Part shown: positions 1 through 10,787 of the stretch, in pieces
How positions within the stretch are numbered: position 1 is the first letter of the stretch
Layout: each line of letters begins with the position of its first letter
Source of the DNA: Tribonema minus
Lineage: Eukaryota; Sar; Xanthophyceae; Tribonematales; Tribonemataceae
Length of the DNA stretch: 64,000 bases
Assembly: GCA_017506865.1 (NCBI GenBank)
Contig: JAFCMP010000077.1
Span: forward strand, 1 to 64,000
Direction: 5' to 3'
Notes under the pieces: model-generated
What the model saw: only the letters and a program-made list of their open reading frames with translations
Database searches by the model: none
What the model was told of the DNA's origin: nothing
Made by a program: the position numbers and the translations under genes

Positions 1-249
1 GCGTGGCGTGCTTGCTGCTGAGCACTGCAGCGCTTGTTGTGCTTGTCTGGTGTATGCCTCTCAGATACCACTGCAGAATGTTGTTTCTTGTAGTGTCTGC
101 GTGCATAGCCCTGCCCCCCGCACCTTTGAGGCTGGGGCCGACTTCTTTCTATGCACACGCATGGCACCGTAACTCTTGACTCCGACTCTGAAGTCCGAAA
201 ACCATGCGATCGTCCCCCTCTCCCCCCCCCCCCGCTTCGTGCTGTGCAG

Positions 250-1185
250 GTGTCGATCGCGAGGGAGCGCGGCGGCTATCACGAAGTGCGCGTCGAGGAC
301 GTCCACGACGCGCTCCATACCTACATACCCCCAGCCTCACCTCCGAGAGCACCGCTCAACGGCACCGCTGCTGCTGCCGCTGCCGCCGCCGCCGCCGCCG
401 GCGACAGCGACAGCGGCGCGCTGGACCTGGTCATGCCCCCCGCCGCGCGGCCGAAAGCACCGCTCAATGGCAGCGGCGCTGCTGCTGCTGCCGCCGCAGC
501 CGCTGCCACCGCCGCCGCTGCTGCCGCCGCCGCTGCTGTTGCCGCCGACGGCGACGGCGACAGCGATATTGGCGCGCTGGACCTGGTCCTGTGCGCGGAC
601 ACGTTCATCTACGTCGGCGCGCTTGAGCGCTGCTTCACTCTTGCGCGCCGAGCGCTGAGACCAGGTGGGCTCTTTGCGTTTTCCACGGAGGCCTTGGAGC
701 CGCATGCGCACGCTGATGGCAGCAGTAGCGGCAGCAGCAGCAGCGGCGGCGGCGGAGGCGGCGCTGCCGCAGCGTGCGGCGCGACAGCGCTCAGTTCAGA
801 GGGCGCTCCTGACGCTGCGGCGCTGCCTCATGCGCACACGAGCAGCGGAGCAAGTGGCAGCGGCGGCAGCGCCGCCACTGCCGCATGCAGCGGCAGCAGC
901 GCCGAATGCGCGGCGGCGGCGGACCCTGGCCACACGTGCGGCGCTGATGCCGAGGGACGGAGCGGTGCAGCCGATTCGGTGTCAACGCTCAGAGCCGATG
1001 TTGCGGGGGCGGCGTGCGGTTACAAGCTGCTGCGCAGCGGGCGCTACGCGCACTCCGGGGGGTACATTGCGGCTTGCGCGGCGGCGGCGGGGGGGCTGCG
1101 CGAGGTGTCACGCCGCGCCGTCACGGTGCGCACGGAGGGCGGCATGCCGATCCCTGGCTGCATTTACGTGTTTGAGCGCTGCTGA
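250..1185 (+). CDS. SAM-dependent methyltransferase, COG4976-like (last exon)
   Basis: Likely the C-terminal exon of a class I SAM methyltransferase of the TPR-linked COG4976 type. A C-rich tract ending in CAG at 247-249 gives an acceptor, and the frame then reads ARERGGYHEVRVEDVHDAL, the Y-D/H-E loop before the late Rossmann strands. Later come ALDLVLCADTFIYVGALE, then ARRALRPGGLFAFSTE, the usual LRPGG post-motif III strand, and GRYAHSGGYIAAC with a final PGCIYVFERC before TGA. Two features are unusual. The stretch APLNG-polyAla-GDSD-GALDLV is present twice in a row (about 343-432 and 453-588). A Ser/Gly/Ala-rich insert (about 700-1000) also splits strands that are contiguous in relatives. 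The substrate cannot be told. Upstream exons with the SAM-binding motif I were not found and probably lie before the window. The family is fairly sure; the exon start is inferred. Confidence 0.72.
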   Translation: MSIARERGGYHEVRVEDVHDALHTYIPPASPPRAPLNGTAAAAAAAAAAAGDSDSGALDLVMPPAARPKAPLNGSGAAAAAAAAAATAAAAAAAAAVAADGDGDSDIGALDLVLCADTFIYVGALERCFTLARRALRPGGLFAFSTEALEPHAHADGSSSGSSSSGGGGGGAAAACGATALSSEGAPDAAALPHAHTSSGASGSGGSAATAACSGSSAECAAAADPGHTCGADAEGRSGAADSVSTLRADVAGAACGYKLLRSGRYAHSGGYIAACAAAAGGLREVSRRAVTVRTEGGMPIPGCIYVFERC

Positions 1186-1390
1186 GCGGGCTGTGGCGTG
1201 CGTCTGAGCGCTGCTGCAACAGGAGCACGGCAGTGAGGGCAGCGGCAGCGGCGGCATCCTCTGCTGCTGCTGCTGCTGCTGCCACTGCTGCAGCCGGCGC
1301 TGCTGCTGCAACAGCAACCGCACACGTGGCCGCTGGTGCGCGTCTAAACGGCGCCGCGGTGACAGCAGTAGCAAGAGGTGAGTGCGCCGC

Positions 1391-1422
<32 letters not shown>

Positions 1423-3905
1423 ATGGAGGCATCGTTCGTAGCAGCGGCGGCGGCTGCCGCATGGGATGGCGGTCATGGCAGCAGCAAGAGTTTTGGCATT
1501 GGCGGTGGCAGTGTGTCGGTGTCAGTCAAGTGAGGTACGCTTCTTTTTCCTGGTGACGCAATGTAATTCCGCATAGTGTGGTTTGTTGACGTGGCGTTGT
1601 AGCGTCCTTGTATAGTTGCGGTTCAGCTTTTGAGCTTGTGACAGTGCTCCCGCGTTGCGGAGTGGCCCTTGGGCGACTGGCTGTGTCGCTACAGCTTGTG
1701 CCGTGCAGCGCAGATTTTGCAGTGTTTGACGTGCCTTAAACGCGCTTTCATCACGACGAGCACATCTAATGAAACAGCACATGACCAACATCGTTCGGCG
1801 TGCACTGCGTGGTGCAGGTTGCCCTGTGCTTGCTGCTGATGACAGCGAAGAGCATCAATGACAGACACGCATGCCCGCATCAGTCATGGGACAGGGACCA
1901 TATTAATGCTCTGGTGCAATGGTGACAGGTCAATTGCATAAATGCTCTCCTGAGGCATGAAAAAGCACAGACGCAGTTACGTTTGCTTGCCACGAGCAAT
2001 GTCAGTCTTTGCCACAAAATGACCAGCGCTCATCCACTGGATCATAGTCTAAAATGTCATCGTCACTGAATGGTGTCTCCCCCATTGGTAAAACTGCGCA
2101 TGGGCAGACGATATGGGGTACTTAGTGCTCGCATTGCATGTGAGTGTATTTTGTGTATTCTGTTGCACGTGACAGCGCTATGCCGCAACGTGCCGCGGGG
2201 CAGTTGTTGGCCATCCACCTACAGTGGATGCATCTTCAAGCGTGTTCACATACACTGTGAATTGCCCAAGCCCTCAGCCCCTGCATTCTTGAGCGATTCT
2301 GGCGCTTGGGGTTAGGGTTCGAGTTAGGGTTACTCAGGAATGCCATTGGTGCCCATGTCAAGTTGAAGTTGTCATGCTCTAGCGGCCATGGTATGCGCCA
2401 TCCATCACTGCGGCCGACAACGACTTCTTCGTGTGGAAGACGGAGATGACGAGGGGTGCACGCCGCGCTTTCACTCGCAATGCAACAATGAAGGCTGGTG
2501 TCAGCGCCATAGCGAACGCGCATTGTATAGCTTTTCTGCAGCTGATGCGCACAGCTCAGCAAGCAACGGACTTTTGTAGGTACATGCGTGCTTGTGTGCA
2601 TTCTCCTGCTGCAAGGAAAGCATGCGCGTAACCTGTGGCACCTTCATCGCATCAGCAAGTAATGAGCACATGTCGAGCTGCTGTGTCTAAAGTCTTTTGC
2701 TCGGAGCAAGCTAATGAGGTCACTTGATCGAGTGACGCGCTCTGCAATTACATTCATGAATTCACCTACGCGTGCTTGCAGTCATACATGGTATGCTCGC
2801 AGCCGTGGTATTTGACGTCAGCACATTGTGCTGACTCGTGGACGACACTGCAGCTGAAACAGCGCATGGCGCAAAGGTAATGACGGTCAACGCCTTACAC
2901 TGCAGTAATGCGACGCATTGCATAGTGGACCATGCCAACTCAGTTCGCGCAAACTAGCCCAGCTGCATTACTTGAAAGCGCACTGTGGAGAGTTCATGTT
3001 GATACAGCACATGCTCCGCTGACGCACTTCAACATTGACTAGTAGCACGCACAGCCCGCAACATACAGATGCAGCGAGCCCAATCTGTAACCACTGTGGT
3101 CATCAGATGACCAAGAATTCATTCCCATTCATTTCACAACGCTCATCGCGCGCTCCACCCTTTGCAGCTTCTCCAAGACGCGTTGAACAAGCCGCAGCGG
3201 ACGCAACACGCCACACCCAGTAATAAGCCCGCCGCCGCTCCTCTTCTGATGCTGCAGCAGGATCTAACCTCGCGGCCGTATCGGCTGCGCGTGCGGCTGC
3301 GCTGCTGCTGTTGGCGCTGCGCCACGTGCGCAAATGCCACCATCAGCTCGCATACTCGGCGGCAGCGAATCAACGCGCGACGCGCAGTGCGACTCACGGC
3401 GCGATTCGCAGCGCGTGCAGCCTGCCGCAGCCGCAGCGAACTCTCCCGCTCGCAGCATCGCACTGCGGGTTCGATGCTGGCCATGATGACGGCAGGCACA
3501 AGGTCGCCTCCCCACCATCGCTGTCATCTCTTTTCTGTGTGTCATAGCTGCTTCCTCCCTCAGTCTGGAGCTGCCTCGCGCGATTCTCGCATTTCTGCCC
3601 CTTCCCCGTTGTGTCTCGCACCACCCCCCCCATCCCGCAATGCGCTCCAGGCGGCAGGACAGCCGGATTGATGCGCCGCTCCGTCATTTGGTCACTGCCA
3701 CATTTGCCGTCGATGCTGCAGTTGCGTCACAGGCGCCCAAGGCCGCGCGCACCGCAACCTCTCACCAGCGCTAAGAATGCTGCGCAACTTGGCGCGCACG
3801 CGGGGGCAGGCGCAGCCGCGCGCTGCAGCAGCAGCAGCAGCAGCGCGTCGCGCGGCGGCAGCGGCGGATGCCAGCAACCCTCGGCAGCGCTCAGACTTGC
3901 GCGCC
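1186..3905. other. Intergenic, no supported gene
   Basis: After the methyltransferase stop there is a GCT/GCA-rich low-complexity stretch to about 1480 that opens several meaningless Ala/Ser/Gln frames, then AT-richer DNA to 3000. A short telomere-like tract lies near 2308-2335. Overlapping frames at 3160-3670 are open on both strands and share no recognisable domain. I see no convincing gene here. Confidence 0.5.
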
Positions 3906-5003
3906 TCAGCTCCTGCGCGTCTTCTTGCCGAGCGGCGCCACCACCACCGCCACCCCGTCCTCCGTGCGCCGCATCTTGCTGTTGAGCTTGGGCTCCGCGT
4001 ACGACGTCACGCGGCTGTTCGTGCTGCGGCGCGCGCGGCTCTCGCCGCCGCTGCTGCCCGGAGCCGCCGCCGCCGCGGGCGCGGGCGTCGTCATACCGGC
4101 ATCGCCCGTTCCGCCGCTGCCGCCGCTGCCGCCGCCGCCGGCGCCGCCGCCACTGCTGCCGTTGCCGTTTCCGGCGTCGTCAGCAGTGTTTGGCGTGGCC
4201 TTCAGCACGGCGGCGACACGCCTGGCGCCTGCCTTGGCAGCAGTGACTGCGTGGCGCGCACCGCCGCCCGCGCTGCTGCCGCCACCGCCGCCGCCGCCCC
4301 CGGCCGCCTCATCGATAGTCTTGAGCAGCGGGTCTGAAAACTCGTGCAGGCTGAGCTTTGGGGAGTTTGCAGCTGGGGGGCTGCTGAAGGCTCCGGGCGC
4401 AGCAGCAGCGGCGGCAGCAGCCGCTCCGCCTTCACCTAGTTCTGCGGCGGCGGCTGCGCGCTGGTGCTGCGCTGTGGCGGCAGCAGCCTCCTGCTGCGCC
4501 CTGGACAGCTCGAGGCGCGTGTGCAGCAGCTCCCGGTCCAGCTGCTGCACCTTGACCTTGAGGTCGCGGGAGCACAGCGACTGCTTGGTGGCGGTCTCCC
4601 GCGCGGTGTTGAGCTGCGCGGCGAGCTTGGCGTTCTCCGCCTTCAGTTCCGCGAAGCCCTTGCGGAGCACGGCCATCTCTTCATTGCCTGCTGCCACTGC
4701 AGGCTGCTGCTGCTGCTGCTGCTGCTGTGGCTGCTGCTGCTGCTGCTGTGGCTGCTGCTGCTGTTTGGAAGTCAGGTCCTCAAGCGTAGCCAGGGCTGGT
4801 CGATCAGCTCCGAATCCTGACACGGCACCGGTGCCTTTCGTTGATGGCACGCCTTTCATGCTGGCACCACCACCGCCGGTGTCGCCAGAGTCCTTGTTTT
4901 CGCTGCCGTAAAACCAGGGGCCGAGGGTCTTCTTATCCTTGCCGAACTTCCTGTCTGCTGGGGGGCCTTTCTCGGCTGAGGACGTCCTCTTCGGCTGGGA
5001 CAT
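3906..5003 (-). CDS. Shugoshin-like coiled-coil protein
   Basis: A 365-residue single-exon reading from the first ATG (complement of 5001-5003). The frame stays open upstream to about 5120, so a 5' exon may add residues. In order: a basic N-terminus (MSQPKRTSS), a polyGln tract (about residues 80-100), a coiled coil at about 107-180 with regular hydrophobic heptads (EEMAVLRKGFAELKAENAKL, LKVKVQQLDRELLHTRLEL), Ala- and Gly-rich linkers, and near the end (about 325-346) RRSTNSRVTSYAEPKLNSKM followed by RR. That last block matches the conserved shugoshin C-terminal basic motif (R-x-S/V-x-Y-x-E-P-x-L-x-x-K-x-R-R), which in known shugoshins binds phosphorylated H2A at centromeres, while the coil recruits PP2A. 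The role in protecting cohesin is inferred from these two features only. The coil sits further from the N-terminus than in most shugoshins. Confidence 0.6.
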   Translation of the reverse strand: MSQPKRTSSAEKGPPADRKFGKDKKTLGPWFYGSENKDSGDTGGGGASMKGVPSTKGTGAVSGFGADRPALATLEDLTSKQQQQPQQQQQQPQQQQQQQQPAVAAGNEEMAVLRKGFAELKAENAKLAAQLNTARETATKQSLCSRDLKVKVQQLDRELLHTRLELSRAQQEAAAATAQHQRAAAAAELGEGGAAAAAAAAAPGAFSSPPAANSPKLSLHEFSDPLLKTIDEAAGGGGGGGGSSAGGGARHAVTAAKAGARRVAAVLKATPNTADDAGNGNGSSGGGAGGGGSGGSGGTGDAGMTTPAPAAAAAPGSSGGESRARRSTNSRVTSYAEPKLNSKMRRTEDGVAVVVAPLGKKTRRS

Positions 5004-5339
5004 GAGCTTGGCTGCAACCACTTGAGTCGAGACCTTTTTCCCCAAGTCGACACCACCACAGCCCGGCAGTGCTGCTGACTGGCAGCTCTCTGATGCTAGA
5101 AAATTGAGGCTCGCAAACAAACAGAGACCTTTCTACGGCGCAGTGCCGCTGGCTAGAGCAGCGAGACACACAAACACGTTTGGCGCGCAAAAATCACAAT
5201 TCAACTTGAAGTTTCTGAACTCGCAAAGAAAAAAAGATCCAGGTAGTAGTCTTCCATCTATAGCCCATCTTTTGTGCATCTGGTTTTCAGATGACCCGCA
5301 ACCTCGCCGTCATGCAAACCGGAGCGAGCCTGAGCACGA

Positions 5340-5550
5340 CATCGTCGGCAGCACCGGACAGCTGCGATTCTGGATTCTGGGCAACATCAGAGAGGACTCG
5401 CATGCGGGCCTGGGGCTCAAAGTAAGGGCTGGACTGCGTTCCCGGCATTCGCAGCTGCGAAATCTGGAGAACATCAAAGAGGACTTGCATTTAAGCCTGG
5501 GGCTCAAAGCAGGGCTGGACAGCGTTTCCGGCATTCGCAGCTGCCTTGGA
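5340..5550. repeat. Tandem repeat, about 85 bp unit, 2-3 copies
   Basis: The unit contains GGGCTGGACTGCGTTCC, CGGCATTCGCAGCTG, then ACATCAGAGAGGACT and GCCTGGGGCTCAAAG. It appears around 5385-5450 and again around 5470-5545, with a partial, more diverged copy at 5355-5380. Copies differ by scattered substitutions. It lies just 5' of the shugoshin-like gene and may belong to an unrecognised 5' exon/intron junction of that gene, as arrays elsewhere in this window do. Confidence 0.7.
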
Positions 5551-6179
5551 CAGGCTCCAGGCCTCCAATGAGGCAGTTGTCATCCAGGCCAGAAACAGGA
5601 CCTGTCAATATGTTGCACAGCCTGCCTGACGGCTGCACGAGTCCGGGATAGTCCTTGTTGTGAATGATCTGATGCTTGGTGGCTGCAGCGGCAATCAGGG
5701 TGCCAGGCTACAAGCTGCACGTGGAACACAGAAGAGGCGCGCGCCGGCCGATGCCCAGTGTTGCGTCCGTTTACAACCAGCGCGAGTACACTGTGATGCT
5801 TTTCAGCGCCACTGACTCGGGCAGGCATCCTTGACAAGGACAGGCGAGTGTTGCTAGTACAAGACTTGTGTCACTGCTTTGGAGGCTGCTGCTGGTCCAC
5901 ACATGCCGCATAAACCCTCTCTTTGTCCAGGCCACCAGGACAACAGTGCTGCCTTGGCCTGCATTGTGTCTTGCCTCTGGCTGCCTCTGTTGTGGCTGAA
6001 AGGTGGGCTCTGCTTGACTCGTGTCTGAGACCTCAGCCATAACAGAGATCTAGAACGTAAAATTCAGATCTCAGACACAACACAGCCAGTGGCAGCACGA
6101 TGCTCAAGTGGCTCGCCACTTGCGATGTTTTGATTTGCCATCAACCTTGGGCTCGTTTTTGAGCCGTTCGCAGCATTTT

Positions 6180-6470
6180 TCAGCATCAATGATTGGCGAT
6201 GATCATTGGCTGATCGATTCTGGCGCTGAAAGCTCAAGCGATGGCCACAATGTGTTGATGACCCATGCCAGGCGTTTCTCAGAGCAGCACATATGTAGAC
6301 AACGCCAATGTCGAACCAAATTCAAACAAGATTTCAGTCGCGGGCGATCACACCATCCAAAGCACAGCAGCACAAATGGTAAAATGCTCATACCAAGCCA
6401 GATTCAAACATGAGTTTGTTTGCCATCACAGCATCCAACGGCACACCATACTTCAGCAGTGAGAAATTGA
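6180..6470 (+). mobile_element. Ty1/copia-like fossil fragment (protease region)
   Basis: A short stretch resembles the pol protease region of Ty1/copia LTR retrotransposons: WLIDSGA, the aspartic-protease D-S-G signature, followed by a segment like the downstream strand of that domain (SVAGDHTIQSTA). No integrase, reverse transcriptase, LTR or target duplication was recognised nearby. It is broken and represents only a small piece of the element; it looks old. Assignment rests on short motifs and is tentative. Confidence 0.4.
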
Positions 6471-7166
6471 CGTGTTTAGAAGAGAAAAATGCCGTGAGCG
6501 AAAAAGATGTCAATTCAAAGTCTGTTGCATTGACCACTGCTGAAGGTTGTGTGACTGTAAAGACGGAAACTGTGGAGCAGCATATGCCGTGTACAGCACC
6601 GCTGCATACCCGTGCCCTCGAGTGCCGTAATGCCAGCCGCACTTGTGCTCCAGCCGCAATGGCACTGAGTATCTAGCTGCCGCCGTCAACGTGCCTTGCA
6701 CGCCTTCGTCAAGGAGAGCAGACAATGGTCACGCATTCGCTTCCGCACCGAGAGTCTCCGCAGGCGGCTGGGACCTCATCTGCTGAGCGCTGTGGCCTGC
6801 GCATGACGTCTCAGCAGTGCAGTGCTCAACAGCGTCGCTTACACAGTTGCCACTTGATCTGAATTTAGATTCTTAAGAGGCAGCACAGAGCTGGCTGGCT
6901 GTAAAGCTGCTTTGCAGCACGAGCCTCGCCGCAAGCTCCACGTCGCAGTCTGTGACACCTGTAGCATTTCAGCGCGCATCACAAGACAGGTATTCAAACG
7001 CCTTCAGCGCCTGCTGCGGGTTGTTGAGACTTGATTAACGCCGCTCCTGACGACCGACGCGACGGCATCCGCATGGCATCGCAGTACTGCAATGAACAGG
7101 AATGGCTTTTAAGGAGCAGCTCCGCCTTTCTGGAGGACACGAGCCCCTCCCACGGCTAAGCCCCCG

Positions 7167-8183
7167 TCACCGCGGCTGCTCAAATGCCTGCTCCAGGCAG
7201 CCACGCATAGCCGCCCAGCCCGCCTCAGCAGCGGCCGCGTCATAGAACAGTCCCGCGGACCGGTCGCTGTCGAGAACCTTCTCGGGGCGCGTGAACGCGT
7301 GGCGCGCGCCGTCGTACACAATTACTGAGCACTGCTGCACGCCTGCCGCCGCCATCTCCGCCTCGAACGCGCGCACCTGGTCGGGCGGCACGAACGGGTC
7401 GGCGCCGCCGTGCAGCACCAGCACCCGGCAGCCTGTGCTGTAGTGCTTGCACCAGCTCAGGTCCTGGTCCGGCGGCGGCGGCGCCAGGATGCCGTGGAAG
7501 GTGATGGCTGCCGCGATGCCGCAGCCCGCGCGCACCGTGTCCAGCGCCACAATGCCGCCGAAGCAGTAGCCGACCACGGCGACTCGACGGGCGTCGACAC
7601 CCCGCAGCTGGGTGGCACAGTGCAGCGCGGCCTCTGCTCGCCGTGCGAGCAAGCTGCGGTCGGACGTGAGCGGCGCACGTGCCGCCAGAGATTGCTCTCG
7701 GTCCCATACTGCTTGGCCCGCGCCAAACATGTCTAGGCCGAAGGCTACGTAGCCCAGGCCCGCCACGCCGTCCAAGATCTGAAGAAGCAGGTCGTCCTGA
7801 ATCCCCACGGCTGTGTGGGCCACCAGAACGCAGGGCAGTGATTCTGCTGCTTGCGCAGCGGGCCTGACGACGAAGCCCTGCAGTGGTAGGCCTGTGTGGT
7901 CGATGTAGGGCACAATCTGGCGCTGAAGATCAAAGAGCCGCTCGAGTTCGAACTGAGACCACCTGTTGTTGAGGATCGCTGCTGCCTCTGCGCTTGCGCT
8001 GGTGCGCAGGCCTGTCAACTGTGGCCAGCATTTATCAATCATGGGGATGCTGCCTGTGCAAGTGGCTCTCATGATCGTCGCCACCCTCGGCCGCGTCCGC
8101 GTTGGTAAGCGCTGCGACGGCCAACCCCTAGTACTGCACATGATGATCGCCGCCAGACAGCATCGCAAGCTGATGTGGCCCAT
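7167..8183 (-). CDS. Dienelactone hydrolase family protein
   Basis: An uninterrupted 338-residue alpha/beta hydrolase. The fold begins near residue 92 (VPYIDHTGLPLQGFVVRP). It shows GYCFGG with nucleophile Cys207, HGGADPFVP with Asp262 and GARHAFTRP with His295, which is the Cys-Asp-His triad of dienelactone hydrolases (EC 3.1.1.45 in bacteria; eukaryotic members have varied ester or lactone substrates). The usual Glu after the first strand (VxHE) is replaced by Thr in VAHTAVG, seen in a side branch of the family, so the precise reaction is open. The first 90 residues are extra relative to bacterial enzymes. MGHISLRCCLAAIIM could be a signal or transit sequence, but in-frame Met codons at 15, 38 and 48 make the start uncertain. 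It is divergent from the PWWP gene, with about 410 bp between starts. Confidence 0.87.
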   Translation of the reverse strand: MGHISLRCCLAAIIMCSTRGWPSQRLPTRTRPRVATIMRATCTGSIPMIDKCWPQLTGLRTSASAEAAAILNNRWSQFELERLFDLQRQIVPYIDHTGLPLQGFVVRPAAQAAESLPCVLVAHTAVGIQDDLLLQILDGVAGLGYVAFGLDMFGAGQAVWDREQSLAARAPLTSDRSLLARRAEAALHCATQLRGVDARRVAVVGYCFGGIVALDTVRAGCGIAAAITFHGILAPPPPDQDLSWCKHYSTGCRVLVLHGGADPFVPPDQVRAFEAEMAAAGVQQCSVIVYDGARHAFTRPEKVLDSDRSAGLFYDAAAAEAGWAAMRGCLEQAFEQPR

Positions 8184-8594
8184 GCTTGCCTCGTGGATGC
8201 CAGCGCCTCGTGACCAAAGATTCGAATGCCTAGAAAAGCAGGCCGCTCAAGCAGGGCCGCCTGTGGCCGCTCCAGTCATTCTGCCCATTTTCCAGCAAGG
8301 AAGCCGTCAGCACTCCTGCCCACCACCACCAGTACTCTGGCGCCTGTGTGTCCAGCATTGGATTGGCCGCGCCGTAGCTGGGAGCTCACAAGTGCGTGGT
8401 GTTCCTAGAGAACATCCGGCGCCAAACGACGTGAATTGGGTTCGCTCTCAGAGTAGGCGGCCTCATTGTGGCTGGCGACAGCAGGAGCAGTGTGTATACA
8501 GCAGCAGGTGGCGGACAGCATATCTGTTTGCAGCTTGGACTGGGCTGCACAAGAGCTGCTTGTTGAGGTGTCCGGCAGCAATCTGTGTTTAGCT
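8184..8594. promoter_or_regulatory. Shared upstream region of two divergent genes
   Basis: The dienelactone hydrolase gene starts leftward at 8183 and the PWWP gene rightward at 8595, so this 411 bp interval must contain at least part of both promoters. I see no TATA-type element that I would defend. Open frames here are short shadows. Confidence 0.4.
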
Positions 8595-10787
8595 ATGGCC
8601 GCAGAGCAAGACCGGCCCGTCGTTCTCGTGAAGCTGCCAGAGCTACCGTGGTGGCCAGCGCGCCTCAGCACTGAAGCCTGCGAGAAGAGGAAGAATGGCA
8701 AGCAAGTCCATCTTTTTGGGAAAAACGAGAGGTGAGGTGGACCCTGTGCCTGAAATGGTTACCGCATGCGTCTTAGTGCAATGTATGCTGTTATGTAGTG
8801 CATCAAGCCCCATGCGAACGTGCCTCACAGCGATTGAGGACACGGTTATCGTTGAATCATGCCAGCTCAATCGACGATCCAGCAAAAAATTGGTTTCACT
8901 CCCGTCGCTTCCGACCAAACAGCAGAAAAAGAAGGCAATCGCCATATACATATGTGTTCATGGTGAAGTGTGCTTGTGTCAGCTGGTGATGGACAGATTC
9001 CCCAGGGTGAGGAACAGACTTGCAGCTTTGATGCAGATGCCGAGTCCTTGAAAAGAGTTTAGTGCAGCTGAATGTCAGTGACGACGGAACGATGTGCAGT
9101 ACGTGTATATTGGCACTTACACACACAGCTGCTTTGATCAATATGGTGGTTTGAGAATTATTCACAACGGCTTCTTTGCGTCTGAGGACAGCCATTCCAC
9201 CTGAGCTGGGAATCAGCACTGTGGGCCTGAGCCAAGGTGTACGTACGCCTTCGTCAAGAGCATCATACCCTACGTTCTTATGGACAGCCCTGTTGCAAGC
9301 ATGGCTGATACCCAGCTGTTGTGCACATCGTCTCTTGCGGAGCAGTTTTGTTGTTGTGGGGATGTTCCCTTCAGCGCCACAAGCACAGCTTTCGTGACCA
9401 ACCGCAGTGGGGGCTTTTGAACAGGGAACTCAGTTTCAGTTTCACGCCTGTGCCCAGCTCTGTGAAATCAGCGCATGGCCGTACAGGGTGCGTAGTGCGG
9501 CTGTGCGGTGGCAGTGCTGAGCAAATTGTGCGTCGCGTCGCACGCCGTGGAACGCGTGCTTACCGCCGCTGCTGCCGCGCACTGCCAACCGTAACCCTAA
9601 CCCTGCTCCCATGTGCTGTTTGAGCGGCACAGCCCTCTAGGGCAAGGGTCAGGTCTAGGGTAAGGGTCAGGGCTAGGGTGGGGCTGGCCGGCACCTCCAG
9701 CCACGCCCGTCTTGCTCCCCCCCCCCCCACACACACACACACTCAACGGCAAGCTCACATCACTGGTGCCCGTCTGCTGTGCCGGGCGCACTAGCAGCGT
9801 AACGCGATGAGCAAGCCGCCGTGCAGGCGCCGGTGCCGCACTCTCTGATGTCACACGCTCTCCGCACTGTGCGCTCTGTGCCTGAGCGAGCGCGGCAGCT
9901 AGGTAGTGTTGTAATGCATGAACGCCTTCATCAGGCACAGTACCCCCCCCCCTTCCCCCCCCCCCCCTCCCTTCGGGCGTTCACCAGCACACTCACACTC
10001 AGCACGCGCGCAACGCTGTGCGCAGGGCATGCCACGGCAGTCACACAACCAAACGTCTCAGCGCGCTGACAGTGTCCTCCCCCCCCCCCCCCCTTCACGC
10101 GCGCGCAGCATGTGGCTCCCGAACGACAAGATCTGCCCCTACGCCGCCCCGAGCGGCGCCGCGGTGAGCCTCGGCAAACGCGTGCGCGGGCTTGAAGATG
10201 CCTACTCCCAAGCAGACGCGTTCCTCGCAGCGGCGTCCGTGGCCTGCTCGCCCGCCACATCCCTTGACGGCAACAGGGGCTCAACTTCAAGTGCAAGTTC
10301 AAGTTCAAGCCCGTCGCCTCCACCGCCCTCCTCCTCGTCGCCGCCGCCGCACAAAGCCATGAGGCCCGCTGAAAGCGGCGACAGCGGCGCCGGCGGCAGC
10401 AACGGCGGCAGCGACGGCAGCAGCGGCAGCGACGGCGGCGGCGGCAGCAGCGGCGGCGGCGGCGGCGGCGGCGCGGCGGCGCCGCGCAAGGGCCCCGGCG
10501 CGTTCCTCGCGGCGCTGCCGGCGGCGCGGCGCGGCAAGGAGCGCCGCGTGGACTGGCGCGCGGCGACGCTGACGCGCCGCACGCAGCCGCCGCCGCCGCT
10601 CGTGCCGCTGTATTCGACGGCGCCGCCGCCGCACCAGGCGATCGCCAACGACGACACGTACTACCCGCAGGCGCCGCCGGCGGCGGCGGAGGTGGCCCCG
10701 CGCGCTGCCGCGTCCAAGGGGAAGGGCAAGGGCAAGGCGCGCGCGGCGCGCGGCAGCGGCGGCGGCGGCGGCGCGAACGAGGCTTGA
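8595..10787 (+). CDS. PWWP-domain protein, two exons
   Basis: Exon 1 is 8595-8731 and exon 2 is 10109-10787; donor AG|GTGAGG, acceptor GCGCAG|C; phase 2 closes exactly and gives 271 codons. Exon 1 encodes VVLVKLPELPWWPARLS, the PWWP motif, and VHLFGKNE; exon 2 completes the barrel with SMWLPNDKICPYA and a C-terminal helix (GLEDAYSQADAFLAAA). PWWP domains read methylated histone tails (often H3K36) and bind DNA in the nucleus. The remainder is disordered: Ser/Pro run, Ser/Gly run, then a basic patch (RRGKERRVDWRAATLTRR) and a Lys/Gly-rich tail (KGKGKGKARAARG) that could contact DNA. No second domain is recognised. The acceptor is preceded by a long C run (10079-10093). The 1.4 kb intron holds a telomere-like tract and no extra exon that I could see. 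Confidence 0.72.
9590..9690. repeat. Degenerate telomere-like tract in PWWP intron
   Basis: CCGTAACCCTAACCCTG at 9588-9604 is followed within 45 bp by the opposite orientation (AGGGCAAGGGTCAGG, TCTAGGGTAAGGGTCAGGG). The two orientations could fold back on each other. Confidence 0.75.

Larger units (their letters stand above)
5004..7166. other. Intergenic between two minus-strand genes
   Basis: Contains a short tandem repeat (5340-5550) and a small copia-like fossil (about 6180-6470), both listed separately. An ATG-initiated 88-codon frame at 6410-6676 (+) has no recognisable domain and is overlapped by open frames on the other strand. The rest (5560-6170 and 6700-7160) shows nothing I can support as coding. 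Confidence 0.45.
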
